From: Pseudomonadota bacterium
GTDB taxonomy: Bacteria > Chloroflexota > UBA6077 > JAJPHF01
Length of the DNA stretch: 64,000 nucleotides
Direction: 5' to 3'
NCBI GenBank assembly: GCA_021325365.1
Contig: JAJPHF010000146.1
Location: 1 to 64,000 of the forward strand
Part shown: piece by piece, positions 1 through 7,909 of the stretch
How the letters are laid out: every line of letters starts with the position of its first letter
Position numbering within the stretch: position 1 is the first letter of the stretch
Notes under the pieces: model-generated
What the model was told of the DNA's origin: nothing
The model's database searches: none
What the model saw: the letters and a program-made list of their open reading frames with translations, nothing else
Position numbers and translations under genes: made by a program

Positions 1-335
1 ATGCCGCGCCCGGCGCCGAACTCCAGCCGCCCGCCGCTCAGCACGTCGAGCATGGCGAAGTCCTCGGCGATGCGCAGCGGCTGGTGCAGCGGCAGGATCG
101 ACACCGAGCTGCCCAGGCGCAGGCGGCGGGTGCGGGCGCTGAGCGCGGTGAGCAGCATTTGCGGGCTCGGCGTCATCCCGCCGAAGTAACGAAAATGGTG
201 CTCCGTCGCCCACACGGCGTCGAAGCCCACCGCCTCCGCGGCCTCGACCTGCTCGAAGTAGCGGCTGTATACGTCCGCCGCCGTGCCATCCAGCTCCGGC
301 ACGTACGTATTCAGAATGTAGTAGCCAAACTGCAC
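1..335 (-). CDS. LLM-class flavin-dependent oxidoreductase, C-terminus cut by window edge
   Basis: The reading frame starts at a GTG preceded by AGAAGGAG on the minus strand and runs off the left edge after about 111 codons. The visible N-terminal part begins MQFGYYILNTYVPELDG and contains ATEHHF, then RLRLGSSV and RLEFGAGRG, the order seen in bacterial luciferase-like (LLM) TIM-barrel proteins that use reduced flavin from a partner reductase. It is the first of three LLM proteins in the window. The substrate cannot be inferred. The family call is firm; the full length is unknown. Confidence 0.85.
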   Translation of the reverse strand, partial: MQFGYYILNTYVPELDGTAADVYSRYFEQVEAAEAVGFDAVWATEHHFRYFGGMTPSPQMLLTALSARTRRLRLGSSVSILPLHQPLRIAEDFAMLDVLSGGRLEFGAGRG

Positions 336-384
336 CGCGCTACTCCTTCTCGCAGGGCCACCCGCCAGCCGGCCGCGCCCCACC

Positions 385-495
385 ATTCATGCCCACGACG
401 ATCGGGCGGCCGACGGCTTCCCGCCCGCTACCCCCGGCGCTGCCGGCACCGGCGCCACCATTCATTCATGCCCACGACGATCGGGCGGCCGACGG
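385..495. repeat. Direct repeat pair, 32 bp units
   Basis: Identical 32-bp units lie at 385-416 and 464-495 (ATTCATGCCCACGACGATCG followed by GGCGGCCGACGG). They are separated by 47 bp of GC-rich DNA. The repeat sits in the 450-bp gene-free stretch 336-786 between divergent LLM genes, which otherwise holds two copies of a palindromic repeat and a promoter. No coding function is seen. Confidence 0.8.
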
Positions 496-502
496 GCCAG
501 AT

Positions 503-532
503 CGTAGGGTAGGGCCTCGTCCCCCGCCGCCC
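503..532. repeat. Palindromic repeat family A, degenerate copy
   Basis: Variant of the unit CGTAGGGCAGGGGCTCGTCC + CCTGCCGCCC found intact at 571-600 and 63708-63737. This copy carries several substitutions (GGGTAGGGCC for GGGCAGGGGC). Confidence 0.6.
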
Positions 533-570
533 GGCCGGGTAACTGGCACCCGCTTCCAGGCCCTGGCAGA

Positions 571-600
571 CGTAGGGCAGGGGCTCGTCCCCTGCCGCCC
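571..600. repeat. Palindromic repeat family A
   Basis: Full unit whose core GGCAGGGG-CTCGT-CCCCTGCC forms an 8-bp stem. The same 30-mer occurs at 63708-63737, and with one change at 62764-62793. All copies are intergenic. Confidence 0.75.
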
Positions 601-773
601 GGCGCTCGGCCACCACAACTGCGCGGCGGGGCACACGCCCCCCACCCTACCTCTGTTACGCGGCAACCGCCCCCGGCTCCGGCCTCACGCCTGGCGCGGG
701 AAACCGCCCCGCTCGGTGAGGGAAGTGTAGAGAACTGGCCCCGGCCGTGCCAGGCGCGCGCGGCCGCATCCCC

Positions 774-779
774 TATAAT
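774..779 (+). promoter_or_regulatory. -10 box TATAAT directly before a GTG start
   Basis: A consensus TATAAT ends 7 nt before the GTG of the LLM gene at 787. Transcription would start at or next to the start codon, and no SD is present, so a leaderless mRNA is likely. No clear -35 is visible. Confidence 0.6.
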
Positions 780-786
780 TCCGGTC

Positions 787-1806
787 GTGGTACTGCTGAG
801 CGTCCTCGACCAGTCGCCCATCCGCCGGGGCATGACGCCGTCCGACGCCATCCACGAGACGCTGCGCCTGGCCGAGGCCGTGGACCGGCTCGGCTACCAT
901 CGCTACTGGCTCGCCGAGCACCACTCCAGCGGCTCCCTCGCCGGCCCCAGCCCCGAGGTCATGATCGGCCAGGTGGCCGCGCGCACGGCGCGGCTGCGCG
1001 TTGGCTCCGGCGGCGTGCTCCTCCAGCACTACAGCGCCCTCAAGGTCGCCGAGAACTTCCGCGTGCTGGAGACGCTCTACCCTGGCCGCATCGACCTCGG
1101 CATCGGCCGCGCGCCCGGCAGCGACCCGCGTACCGCCCAGGCGCTCGTCCAGGGGCCAGGCGCGCTCGGCATCGAGTACTTCCCCCACCGCGTCGCCGAC
1201 CTGCTGCGCTTCCTCCACGACGACCTGGAGCCCGACCACCCATTCCACGGCGTCCACGCCATGCCCACCGGGCCAACGGCGCCCGAGGTCTGGCTGCTCG
1301 GCTCCAGTGCCGAGAGCGCCTCCTACGCCGCGGCGCTCGGCACGGCCTTCTCCTTCGCCCACTTCATCAACTGGGAGGGCGGCGCGCAGGTCACGCGCGC
1401 CTACCAGCGCGCCTTCCGCCCCTCGCGCTACCTCGCCGCGCCGCGGGCCAGCGTCGCCGTGTTCGTCGTCTGCGCCGACACCGCGCAGCAGGCCGAGCGG
1501 CTCGCCCAGAGCCGCCTCATGTGGTCGCTGCGCCTCGGCTTTGGCGAGCGGCGCCCCTACCCCTCCGTTGCCGATGCCGAAGCCCACCTGTACACGGTCG
1601 AGGAGCGCGCCCGCATGGCGCACACCCGCAAGGGACTCGTCGTCGGCGCCCCCGAGCAGGTGCGCGCCCAGCTCGAAGCGCTCGCCGCTGACTACGCGGT
1701 CGACGAGCTAATCCTCCTCACCATCACCGAGGACTACCCCTCGCGCCTCCGCTCCTACGAGCTAGTCGCCCAGGCCTTCGCCCTCCCCTGCGTCTCGCCG
1801 AGCTAG
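787..1806 (+). CDS. LLM-class flavin-dependent oxidoreductase (MsnO8-like)
   Basis: 339-residue luciferase-like monooxygenase domain. It opens LLSVLDQSPI and carries WLAEHHS near residue 40, then ARTARLRVGSGG and LYPGRIDLGIGRAPG, all typical of the MsnO8/YhbW-like subgroup of FMN-dependent alkanal-type oxygenases. The GTG start is chosen because a TATAAT box lies 7 nt upstream and no in-frame start precedes it. The protein is expected to be cytosolic and to use FMNH2 from an unlinked reductase. Its upstream neighbour is a divergent LLM gene; a di-iron protein follows. The substrate is unknown. Confidence 0.9.
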   Translation: MVLLSVLDQSPIRRGMTPSDAIHETLRLAEAVDRLGYHRYWLAEHHSSGSLAGPSPEVMIGQVAARTARLRVGSGGVLLQHYSALKVAENFRVLETLYPGRIDLGIGRAPGSDPRTAQALVQGPGALGIEYFPHRVADLLRFLHDDLEPDHPFHGVHAMPTGPTAPEVWLLGSSAESASYAAALGTAFSFAHFINWEGGAQVTRAYQRAFRPSRYLAAPRASVAVFVVCADTAQQAERLAQSRLMWSLRLGFGERRPYPSVADAEAHLYTVEERARMAHTRKGLVVGAPEQVRAQLEALAADYAVDELILLTITEDYPSRLRSYELVAQAFALPCVSPS

Positions 1807-1862
1807 AGCAACTGGCGGGCAAGGAGTCGCCATCGGCGCGGCGCGCCAGCCGCGCGCCAGCG

Positions 1863-1868
1863 TATAAT
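1863..1868 (+). promoter_or_regulatory. -10 box TATAAT for the di-iron/LLM operon
   Basis: Consensus TATAAT about 73 bp upstream of the ATG at 1942, just after the previous gene ends at 1806. The -35 region is not recognisable. Confidence 0.5.
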
Positions 1869-1941
1869 CGGCCACCGCGCGGTGAGACGCGCTCGGGCCG
1901 GCGCAGGGCCGGCGGCCGTGGCGCGGCAGGAGGAGGCAGCA

Positions 1942-2793
1942 ATGGCGGACATTCGAGGCGTGGGCACGCCGATCACCTACTCGGACGACAACCCCATCTC
2001 AGAGTGGATCGACAAGCTGCGGCTGGAGCACCGCGCCACCGCGCGCGAGCCGCGCGACCAGGCCGAGCGTGAGCTGCTGGGCCGCTGGCTGGCCTACCGT
2101 GGCCGCTTCGAGCTGGACCACATCGTCGGCTCCGCCTGCTACGCCTACAGCCACTTCGAGATGGACGACGAGTGGAAGTTCATCCTGGCCGACCACATCC
2201 GCACCGAGGCGGGTCACGGCTGGGGCTACGTCAAGCAGGGCGACTACGTCGACCCCACCCGCGACCACACGAAGCCCGACCCCGAGTTCGCCGAGGAGCA
2301 CGGCCTGCTGCCCCGCGTCGAGCACGCCGCGCTCATCCGCCGCGATTTCCTCAGCTATCTCATGGCCGGCAACCTTTGGCCCTACGGCCACACCACCGCG
2401 GTCACCATCGGCGGCATCCTCATTACGACGCCGCGGGTGCTGGACTTCGAGGACAAAGTGGTCCATGCCGAGGAGCGCGGCCACCACGACGCGGCGCTCC
2501 AGAAGCTGCACGACTACGTGTGGCAGCTCATCGACGAGTTCGGCGAGGAGCCGATCCGCAAGCGCATCGCCGCCATCGACGCGGCGTCGCTGAACGCCCG
2601 CTCGCGCACCGTCTTCGACCCGCCGCAGCGCGAGTTCCTGAAGAAGCACTTCAACTCGACCTGCGAGAACGTGAAGAAGTTCTTCGAGTGGCGCGAGTAC
2701 CTGTACCTCAACGTCCTCGGCTTCCCGCCCGAGCCGGTCCACATCAAGACCTGGCCGCCGGAGATCCCCCAGAACCAGCCGGTGGCGGTGTAG
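1942..2793 (+). CDS. Ferritin-like di-iron protein (oxygenase-like)
   Basis: 283 residues. Two ExxH-type motifs are visible: EAGH in IRTEAGHGWG (about residue 90) and EERGH in HAEERGHHD (about residue 177). An acidic residue in YSHFEMDDEW lies before the first, the pattern of a four-helix di-iron centre as in ferritin-like oxygenases (PaaA/PaaC relatives). The ATG at 1942 is preceded by AGGAGGAGGCAGCA. The stop is followed 2 bp later by the ATG of an LLM oxidoreductase, so the two are almost certainly co-translated, and the pair may act on the same substrate. The family call is good; the reaction is not inferable. Confidence 0.75.
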   Translation: MADIRGVGTPITYSDDNPISEWIDKLRLEHRATAREPRDQAERELLGRWLAYRGRFELDHIVGSACYAYSHFEMDDEWKFILADHIRTEAGHGWGYVKQGDYVDPTRDHTKPDPEFAEEHGLLPRVEHAALIRRDFLSYLMAGNLWPYGHTTAVTIGGILITTPRVLDFEDKVVHAEERGHHDAALQKLHDYVWQLIDEFGEEPIRKRIAAIDAASLNARSRTVFDPPQREFLKKHFNSTCENVKKFFEWREYLYLNVLGFPPEPVHIKTWPPEIPQNQPVAV

Positions 2794-2795
2794 GG

Positions 2796-3893
2796 ATGGC
2801 GATCAACGGCACCGCGGGGGCCGGCGCCCCAGCGCTCCAGTTCGGCATCTTCGACTGGCTCGACCGCAACGACCCGGTGCTCGGCGACACCTACGAGCAG
2901 CGCCTGCGGCTGCTCGAGGCCGCCGACCGGGCCGGCTTCTACTGCTACCACCTGGCCGAGCACCACGGTACGCCCCTCGGCATGGCGCCGTCGCCCAGCC
3001 TGCTGCTCGCGGCCGCGTCGCAGCGCACGCGGCGCATCCGCCTCGGGCCGCTCGTGTTCACGCTGCCCGTCTACCCGCCCGTGCGCCTGGCCGAAGAGAT
3101 CTGCATGCTCGACCAGCTTACGCGCGGGCGGCTGGAGCTGGGCATCGGCCGCGGCACGTCGCCCTACGAGATGGCCGTCTTCAACGTCGACCCGGCCGAG
3201 TCGCGCGCCATGTTCGAGGAGGCGCTGGCCATCATCACGGCCGCGCTCGCCGAGGGCAAAGTCTCCTACGAGGGCCGCCACTTCGCCGCGCGCGACGTCG
3301 AGTTGATGGTGCGGCCGGTGCAGCGGCCCTACCCGCCCCTCTGGTACCCCACGAGCAACGTCCAGTCGGTCCCCTGGGTCGCCGGCCAGGGCATCAGCAC
3401 GATGTTCAGCCACAACACGCCCACCCTGAAGCAGACGCGCGAGAACGTCGAGGTGTACTGGCGCGTCTACGCCGAGCACCGCGCCGCCCCCGGTCGCCTC
3501 AACGGCCACGTGGCCGAGCCGAAGGTCGGCCTCATGCGCCAGGTCTACGTCGCCGCAACCGACGCCGACGCCCTGCGCGAGGCGAAGGCCGCTTACGCCG
3601 CCTGGTTCGAGAACTACACGTACCTCTGGGTGCTCCACGGCAACACCGCGCGCCACGAGCGCAAGGCCGACCTGGAGCAGGCGGTGGCGGACCGGCGGGT
3701 GCTCGTCGGGTCGCCGGCGACGGTGCGCGCGCTGGTGCAGGAGTGCCTCGACGCGACCGGCGTCAACTACTTCGTCCCGAGCTTCACCTGGGGCAACCTG
3801 ACCACCGCGCAGGTCCTGCGCTCCCTCGACCTCTTCGCCCGCGAGGTCATGCCCGCCGTCCGCGCGCGCGCCCTCGCCCGCGCCGCCCCCTAG
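2796..3893 (+). CDS. LLM-class flavin-dependent oxidoreductase
   Basis: 365 residues with the luciferase-like barrel: LAEHHG near residue 60, RTRRIRLGPLVF, then RGRLELGIGRGTSPYE. The C-terminal third (VLVGSPATVRALVQE and YFVPSFTWGNL) is the usual LLM tail. Its start is 2 bp after the stop of the di-iron protein, which marks an operon of a flavin-dependent and a metal-dependent oxygenase. The coding region is followed by a hairpin at 3929-3958 that probably ends the transcript. Confidence 0.9.
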   Translation: MAINGTAGAGAPALQFGIFDWLDRNDPVLGDTYEQRLRLLEAADRAGFYCYHLAEHHGTPLGMAPSPSLLLAAASQRTRRIRLGPLVFTLPVYPPVRLAEEICMLDQLTRGRLELGIGRGTSPYEMAVFNVDPAESRAMFEEALAIITAALAEGKVSYEGRHFAARDVELMVRPVQRPYPPLWYPTSNVQSVPWVAGQGISTMFSHNTPTLKQTRENVEVYWRVYAEHRAAPGRLNGHVAEPKVGLMRQVYVAATDADALREAKAAYAAWFENYTYLWVLHGNTARHERKADLEQAVADRRVLVGSPATVRALVQECLDATGVNYFVPSFTWGNLTTAQVLRSLDLFAREVMPAVRARALARAAP

Positions 3894-3928
3894 CCAGGCG
3901 GCCCGACGGGTACGCGCCACCTCGGCTC

Positions 3929-3958
3929 TGCCGACAGGGTGGCACCGGTGTGTCGGCA
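3929..3958 (+). terminator. Hairpin after the di-iron/LLM operon
   Basis: TGCCGACA (3929-3936) pairs with TGTCGGCA (3951-3958) across a 14-nt loop, 35 bp after the stop codon. There is no T-tract, so the terminator role is tentative. Confidence 0.45.
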
Positions 3959-3977
3959 CTCGCCTGGGCATCCGGGC

Positions 3978-4027
3978 GGTGGCAGCGGCAGCCGCCGCGC
4001 GGCCGCGCGGCGGCTGCCGCTGCCACC
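3978..4027. repeat. Perfect 50-bp palindrome
   Basis: GGTGGCAGCGGCAGCCGCCG plus CGC on the left is mirrored exactly on the right around a central GGCC, giving 25 bp of self-complementarity with no mismatch. It lies between an operon end and the ferritin-like gene. It could extrude as a cruciform or form a very strong RNA hairpin. Confidence 0.85.
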
Positions 4028-4124
4028 GAGCGCGCTGGCCCGTTTCTTGCGCTCCCCTATTCCCCCGAAGGCACACGCAGCCAGGGGGTCGCGCCGCCGC
4101 GTCGACCGCAGGGAGAGGGGAGCG

Positions 4125-4541
4125 ATGGACCAGCAGGAGCTTGTGAAGCTAATGAACGAGGATCTCGGGCTGGAGTACCGCTCGATGATCCAGTACACTC
4201 AGCACATCGCGACTATCAAGGGGATGGGCGCTCAGGCCGTCATCGACGAGCTGCGGGCGCACCTCAACCAGGAGCTGACCCACGCGGTCACGCTGGCCGA
4301 GCAGATCGCCTTCCTGGGCGGCGTGCCGGCCGTGACGGTGCCCGCGGTCCCCAGCGAGACGGACACCAAGCGCGCCCTGCAGCTCGACCTGAAGCTCGAG
4401 CAAGATCAGCTCGAGCGTTACCGCCAGCGCATCGAGCAGGCGACCGAGCTGTCGCTGGTCGACGTGGCCGAGGCGCTGCGCCCCCTCCTGACGCAGACCC
4501 AGGAGCACGTCCGCGACCTTCAGACCGCCCTCGGCGTCTGA
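4125..4541 (+). CDS. Ferritin-like domain protein, bacterioferritin type
   Basis: 138 residues, all-helical. Carboxylate/His motifs expected for a di-iron four-helix bundle are visible: LEYRSMIQYTQH near residue 16-27 (E...Y...H), ELRAHLNQELTHA near residue 46-58 (ExxxHxxxE...H), and EALRPLLTQTQEHV at the end. Its small size fits the ferritin-like/Dps-like bacterioferritin family used for iron handling or peroxide defence. The ATG at 4125 is chosen for the GGGAGAGGGG SD 4 nt upstream. It appears monocistronic, with hairpins on both sides. Confidence 0.75.
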   Translation: MDQQELVKLMNEDLGLEYRSMIQYTQHIATIKGMGAQAVIDELRAHLNQELTHAVTLAEQIAFLGGVPAVTVPAVPSETDTKRALQLDLKLEQDQLERYRQRIEQATELSLVDVAEALRPLLTQTQEHVRDLQTALGV

Positions 4542-4572
4542 AGGTCGCGGCCGGGGACGATAGCCCCCGGCC
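4511..4572 (+). terminator. Two alternative hairpins at the 3' end of the ferritin-like gene
   Basis: GGCCGGGG (4549-4556) pairs with CCCCGGCC (4565-4572) just after the stop. A competing stem joins CCGCGACCTT (4511-4520) inside the coding end with AAGGTCGCGG (4541-4550). Both cannot form together. No U-tract follows. Confidence 0.4.
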
Positions 4573-4649
4573 GTCGTCGCACGCGCCGCCTGGTAGAGCC
4601 TGTAACCGGCCAGGCTGACGGAGGGGCGGGTTTCCTGCCCGCCCGCGGC

Positions 4650-4839
4650 CTGTGGCGCGGCATACGGCAAGCGCCACGGCCCCCGTTCCGGCGCCGGAGC
4701 GACCGGGCGGGCCGGCGCCGCGGGGGCGTGGGGCGCGGCATACGGCCAGCGCCACTGGCCGCCGCCCCGGCGGCGCCGGCCGCTCACCGAGGCTGCAAAC
4801 CGCTATACGCCTCGCGCGGTCCGCGGACCGCGCGAGGCG
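4650..4839. repeat. Intergenic repeat unit pair and 32-bp palindrome
   Basis: The gene-free stretch 4573-4917 holds two related copies of GGCGCGGCATACGGCMAGCG (about 4653 and 4733) with flanking GCGCCAC arms. It also holds a perfect 32-bp palindrome at 4808-4839 (CGCCTCGCGCGGTCCG and its mirror). No reading frame is credible here. Confidence 0.6.
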
Positions 4840-4917
4840 ATCACCATCTTCGACGGGCGCCTCGCTCGGACGCCGCCGTGTGGTATCAACAGGGAGCGCG
4901 CGAGGGGGTGCGACCAG

Positions 4918-5484
4918 ATGACGATGAGTAATGCTTGGCGTGCGATCACCGCTGTCGGCCTGCTGGTGCTACTGACGGTTGCCCCGCCCGGGCTGGTCCG
5001 CGCCAGCGCGGCTCGCCAGGCGGGCGACGCGCCCATTCCGGGTGTCGAGCAGTTCTCGGGGCTCAGCGCCGCTCACCGCTCCGGTCCCATCGACTACGCC
5101 GAGACGCCGCCCTCCGGCGGCCCGCACGCCCCCATCTGGGTCAACTGCGGCGTCTACGACCAGCCCGTGCCCACCGAGATGGCGGTCCACGCGCTGGAGC
5201 ACGGCGCTGTCTGGCTCACCTACCAGCCCGACCTGGCTGCCGCCGACGTGGCGGCGCTGCGGGCGCTGGCCCGCGGCCGCGACTACGTTCTCGTGACGCC
5301 CTGGGGCGCCGGCGGGCTGCCCAGCCCCGTGGTCGCCGTCGCCTGGGGCCTGCGCCTGCCGGTCGACGACGCGAGCGACCCGCGGCTGGCGGAGTTCGTC
5401 GCCCGCTACGCCAACGGCCCGCAGACGCCCGAGCCGGGCGCGCCCTGTCACGGCGGGCTGGGCACGCCCCTGCCGAATCCGTAA
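4918..5484 (+). CDS. Secreted DUF3105 family protein
   Basis: 188 residues with an N-terminal signal segment (TAVGLLVLLTVAPPGLVRASA, cleavage near residue 30). The DUF3105 core follows: YAETPPSGGPHAP, then NCGVYDQPVP, then VHALEHGAVWLTYQP. The conserved GGPH, Cys and EHG residues are all present. The role of this family is not established. The protein should be exported or anchored at the cell surface. The start is the first ATG after GAGGGGG. The next gene is convergent and only 14 bp away. Confidence 0.85.
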   Translation: MTMSNAWRAITAVGLLVLLTVAPPGLVRASAARQAGDAPIPGVEQFSGLSAAHRSGPIDYAETPPSGGPHAPIWVNCGVYDQPVPTEMAVHALEHGAVWLTYQPDLAAADVAALRALARGRDYVLVTPWGAGGLPSPVVAVAWGLRLPVDDASDPRLAEFVARYANGPQTPEPGAPCHGGLGTPLPNP

Positions 5485-5498
5485 TTCCCCGGGCGCTC

Positions 5499-6833
5499 CT
5501 AGCGGGGCGGCGCCGCGGCCGCCCGCGGGGGCGCCGGCCGCGGCGCCCCCCGCACGAGCCCCGTCAGCGCGAGCGCCGCGACGATCGTGACGGCGGCGAG
5601 CCAGAGCGTCGTGGGATAGCCCGACTGGGCGGCGACCCAGCCGCCCAGCACCGCCCCGCCCAGTCCGGCCAGCGCCGCGACCGCCGTGTAGAGCCCCATT
5701 CCCTCGCCCTCCCCGACCGGCGAGAGCTGCGAGGTGAGGAGCGTGCTGCTCACGCTCATGGCGGGGAAGGCCAGCGAGACGATCGCGAAGGCGAGTAGCA
5801 CCACTACCTCCCGCCCGGCGAACGCCACGCCAGCCAGGCCGATCAGCCCGCCAAACGTCAGCAGCCGCACCCCGAGCGCCGCCTGGAGCACGCGCACCCC
5901 GCCGATGCGGTGGGTCAGCACGCTCGTGGGCGAATAGAGCAGCAGCCCCACGCCCGTGGCGCCGGCGAGCGCAAACGACGCCGGGCCAGCCGGTATCCCG
6001 TAGATACCGTCGACGACGAGCGGGTACAGCGTGAAGACCGCGTTCGTGCCCAGGTTGGCCATGACCCAGAGCAACAGGAACACGCCGAAGGGCGAGCGCA
6101 TCGCTCTGCCCAGGCGGGCGAGCGTCGCGCGGCGCGGCATGTGGATCAGGCGCAGCGGCGAGAGGCGTGCCCACTCGACGTGAGCCAGATGCCGGTGCAG
6201 CGGAGCAAGTGCCTCGCGGCGATGCTCTGGTGTCATCGCGGCCCGCATGGCGGGCGTGGCCCCCGGCCGTGGCGGCGTCCGGGTCAGCGCCCAGCCTGCC
6301 AGCCCCGCCAGGCCGAGCGCCCCCGCGCCGGTGAGCAGGCCGATCTGCAGCGGCAGTTGGCTCAGCGAGCCCGCGACCACGAGGCCGGCGACGATGCCGG
6401 CGTTATAGAAGGTCTGCAGCCAGCCGATCCGCGCGTCCCATTCCGGCTGCGGGTGGACCTCCACGACAAACAAGCTGGCCACGGTGTTGGCGGCCGCAGT
6501 GCCCACGCCGAGAACGAGCGCCAGCCCGACCCAGGCGGGGGCATTCGTGGTCATGCCGAAGACGGCGAGCGCGAGGCCCGCGACCACCGCGCCGCCGCCG
6601 AACAGGCCGCGGTGCCAGCGCAGGCGGTCCGCCAAGTCGCCCCACAGGGCCGCCGTCAGGCCGCCCAGCCCCACGGTCGCCATGACGACGCCAACGTGGG
6701 TGGCGCTACCTGCCTTGTTCACGACGAGCGGCATCAGGATGGGCGCGACGCCGCCCGTGGCGAGGCCGATCAGCGTGTAGGCCACGTACCACGGCTCAAC
6801 GGCCCGCCGCCAGCGCGCGAGAGTTCCCCCCAC
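5499..6833 (-). CDS. Major facilitator superfamily transporter
   Basis: 444 residues with about 12 hydrophobic segments in two halves (for example YTLIGLATGGVAPILMPLVV at the start and LALTGLVRG at the end). The short loop RLRWHRGL near residue 70 resembles the MFS loop 2-3. The GTG at 6833 is preferred over the GTG at 6842 because GGAGAGG lies 8 nt upstream of it. A central hydrophilic loop (about residues 190-230) separates the halves. The substrate is not inferable. The final residues are Pro/Arg/Ala-rich. Confidence 0.85.
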   Translation of the reverse strand: MGGTLARWRRAVEPWYVAYTLIGLATGGVAPILMPLVVNKAGSATHVGVVMATVGLGGLTAALWGDLADRLRWHRGLFGGGAVVAGLALAVFGMTTNAPAWVGLALVLGVGTAAANTVASLFVVEVHPQPEWDARIGWLQTFYNAGIVAGLVVAGSLSQLPLQIGLLTGAGALGLAGLAGWALTRTPPRPGATPAMRAAMTPEHRREALAPLHRHLAHVEWARLSPLRLIHMPRRATLARLGRAMRSPFGVFLLLWVMANLGTNAVFTLYPLVVDGIYGIPAGPASFALAGATGVGLLLYSPTSVLTHRIGGVRVLQAALGVRLLTFGGLIGLAGVAFAGREVVVLLAFAIVSLAFPAMSVSSTLLTSQLSPVGEGEGMGLYTAVAALAGLGGAVLGGWVAAQSGYPTTLWLAAVTIVAALALTGLVRGAPRPAPPRAAAAPPR

Positions 6834-7124
6834 TGCCGCCACCTCTCCGTGATGCCATTGTTATGCGGCCAACCTTGAGGCGGCACGCCGTGAGGCAGAC
6901 AATAGCACGCGAGTCAGGTGTCGCGCGACGCCGCTCGGGAGGCACGGCAGGCTCCCCCTTGGCCTGACGCCGGTCCTCCCCCTCGCAACCTCCTGCCGCC
7001 GTGCCGCTTGGCCGCCACCGAGCGGCACGGCGCTCACCCCCCAGCCACGCGCTCGCGTGCTCCCGCCGCGACCGTGCTGAGTCCCGGCCGCGGTCACCGA
7101 CGGGCGCGTGTGCCGCCGACCGGC

Positions 7125-7286
7125 CTACCCCGCCAGGCGACCAGTGGCCACCAGCCAGCGGGTGAACCGCAAGCGTCCGCGCTCGGCGGGCGAGAAATCC
7201 TTCAGCAGCACCACCAGGCGCGTGGCCTCCCGCGGGCGCCGCGCCAGCTCACGCTGCCAGGAATACGCGTCGACTTTGGTAGTCAC
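7125..7286 (-). CDS. Small hypothetical protein (53 aa)
   Basis: GTG start with a near-perfect SD (CAGGAGG, 5 nt spacing) and a 53-residue basic product: MTTKVDAYSWQREL, then RLVVLLKDFSPAERGRLRFT, ending TGRLAG. The strong ribosome site and balanced amphipathic content argue that it is translated. It lies divergent from rsfS. No family is recognised. Confidence 0.55.
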   Translation of the reverse strand: MTTKVDAYSWQRELARRPREATRLVVLLKDFSPAERGRLRFTRWLVATGRLAG

Positions 7287-7453
7287 CGCGACCTCCTGCC
7301 ACTGTCCTACCCTTTTACATAAACGTTCCAGCGCGCCAAACGTTTCATTTTCTGCGCGCGCTGGTCGCACGGATGTTCCAATCGCTCATCCTCGTCGGCT
7401 CGGGGCTGCTCGCCTGGCCGATCGCGAGTCGCTGTCGCATCGCCCGTGTTTGG

Positions 7454-7459
7454 TATACT
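7454..7459 (+). promoter_or_regulatory. Extended -10 box for rsfS
   Basis: TGGTATACT (TGn plus TATACT) ends 6 nt before the GTG at 7466. Transcription would begin at the start codon, another probable leaderless gene. Confidence 0.6.
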
Positions 7460-7465
7460 GCGAAT

Positions 7466-7870
7466 GTGCTTGCCCCCCAGACGGGCGAGCCGCGCGGCAC
7501 GGTCCGGCAAGGGAGAAGCCGCCTGGATGCTCTAGCGCTCGCGCAACGAATCGTCGATATTGCCGCCGATCGGCAGGCCAGTGACATCCTCCTGCTGGAC
7601 CTGCGCGCCGTCTCGCCCATCGCCGACTATTTCGTCATCTGCTCCGGCAACAGCGAGCGGCAGCTCGAGGCGCTCGAGCACGCGATCGTCGGCCAGCTGC
7701 GAGATCAAGAGCATGTGCGGCCTCGCCAGCGAGAGGGCAGCGCGGCTTCGGGCTGGGTGCTTCTCGATTACGGCGACGTCGTCGTGCACATCTTCAGCGC
7801 GAGCGAGCGCGAGTTCTATCGCCTCGAAGAGCTGTGGTCGGCCGCGCCCACGGTGGTGCGGGTCCCGTAA
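7466..7870 (+). CDS. rsfS: Ribosomal silencing factor RsfS
   Basis: 134 residues. The core LALAQRIVDIAADRQASDIL, then LLDLRAVSPIADYFVICSGNS and a C-terminal WVLLDYGDVVVHIF...REFYRLEELW, is diagnostic of RsfS/Iojap. This protein binds ribosomal protein uL14 and blocks 50S-30S joining during slow growth. The GTG at 7466 is chosen because an extended -10 box ends 6 nt upstream; about 15 residues then precede the conserved domain. A response-regulator gene follows 39 bp downstream in the same direction. Confidence 0.92.
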   Translation: MLAPQTGEPRGTVRQGRSRLDALALAQRIVDIAADRQASDILLLDLRAVSPIADYFVICSGNSERQLEALEHAIVGQLRDQEHVRPRQREGSAASGWVLLDYGDVVVHIFSASEREFYRLEELWSAAPTVVRVP

Positions 7871-7909
7871 GGCGCGGCGCATCGCTTCCACGACCAAGCG
7901 GGGGTCGGC

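Noticed and set aside
2514..4076. 520-codon open frame on the minus strand
   Set aside because: Antisense to the di-iron and LLM genes; Val/Gly/Arg-rich shadow typical of high GC, with no protein-like motif.
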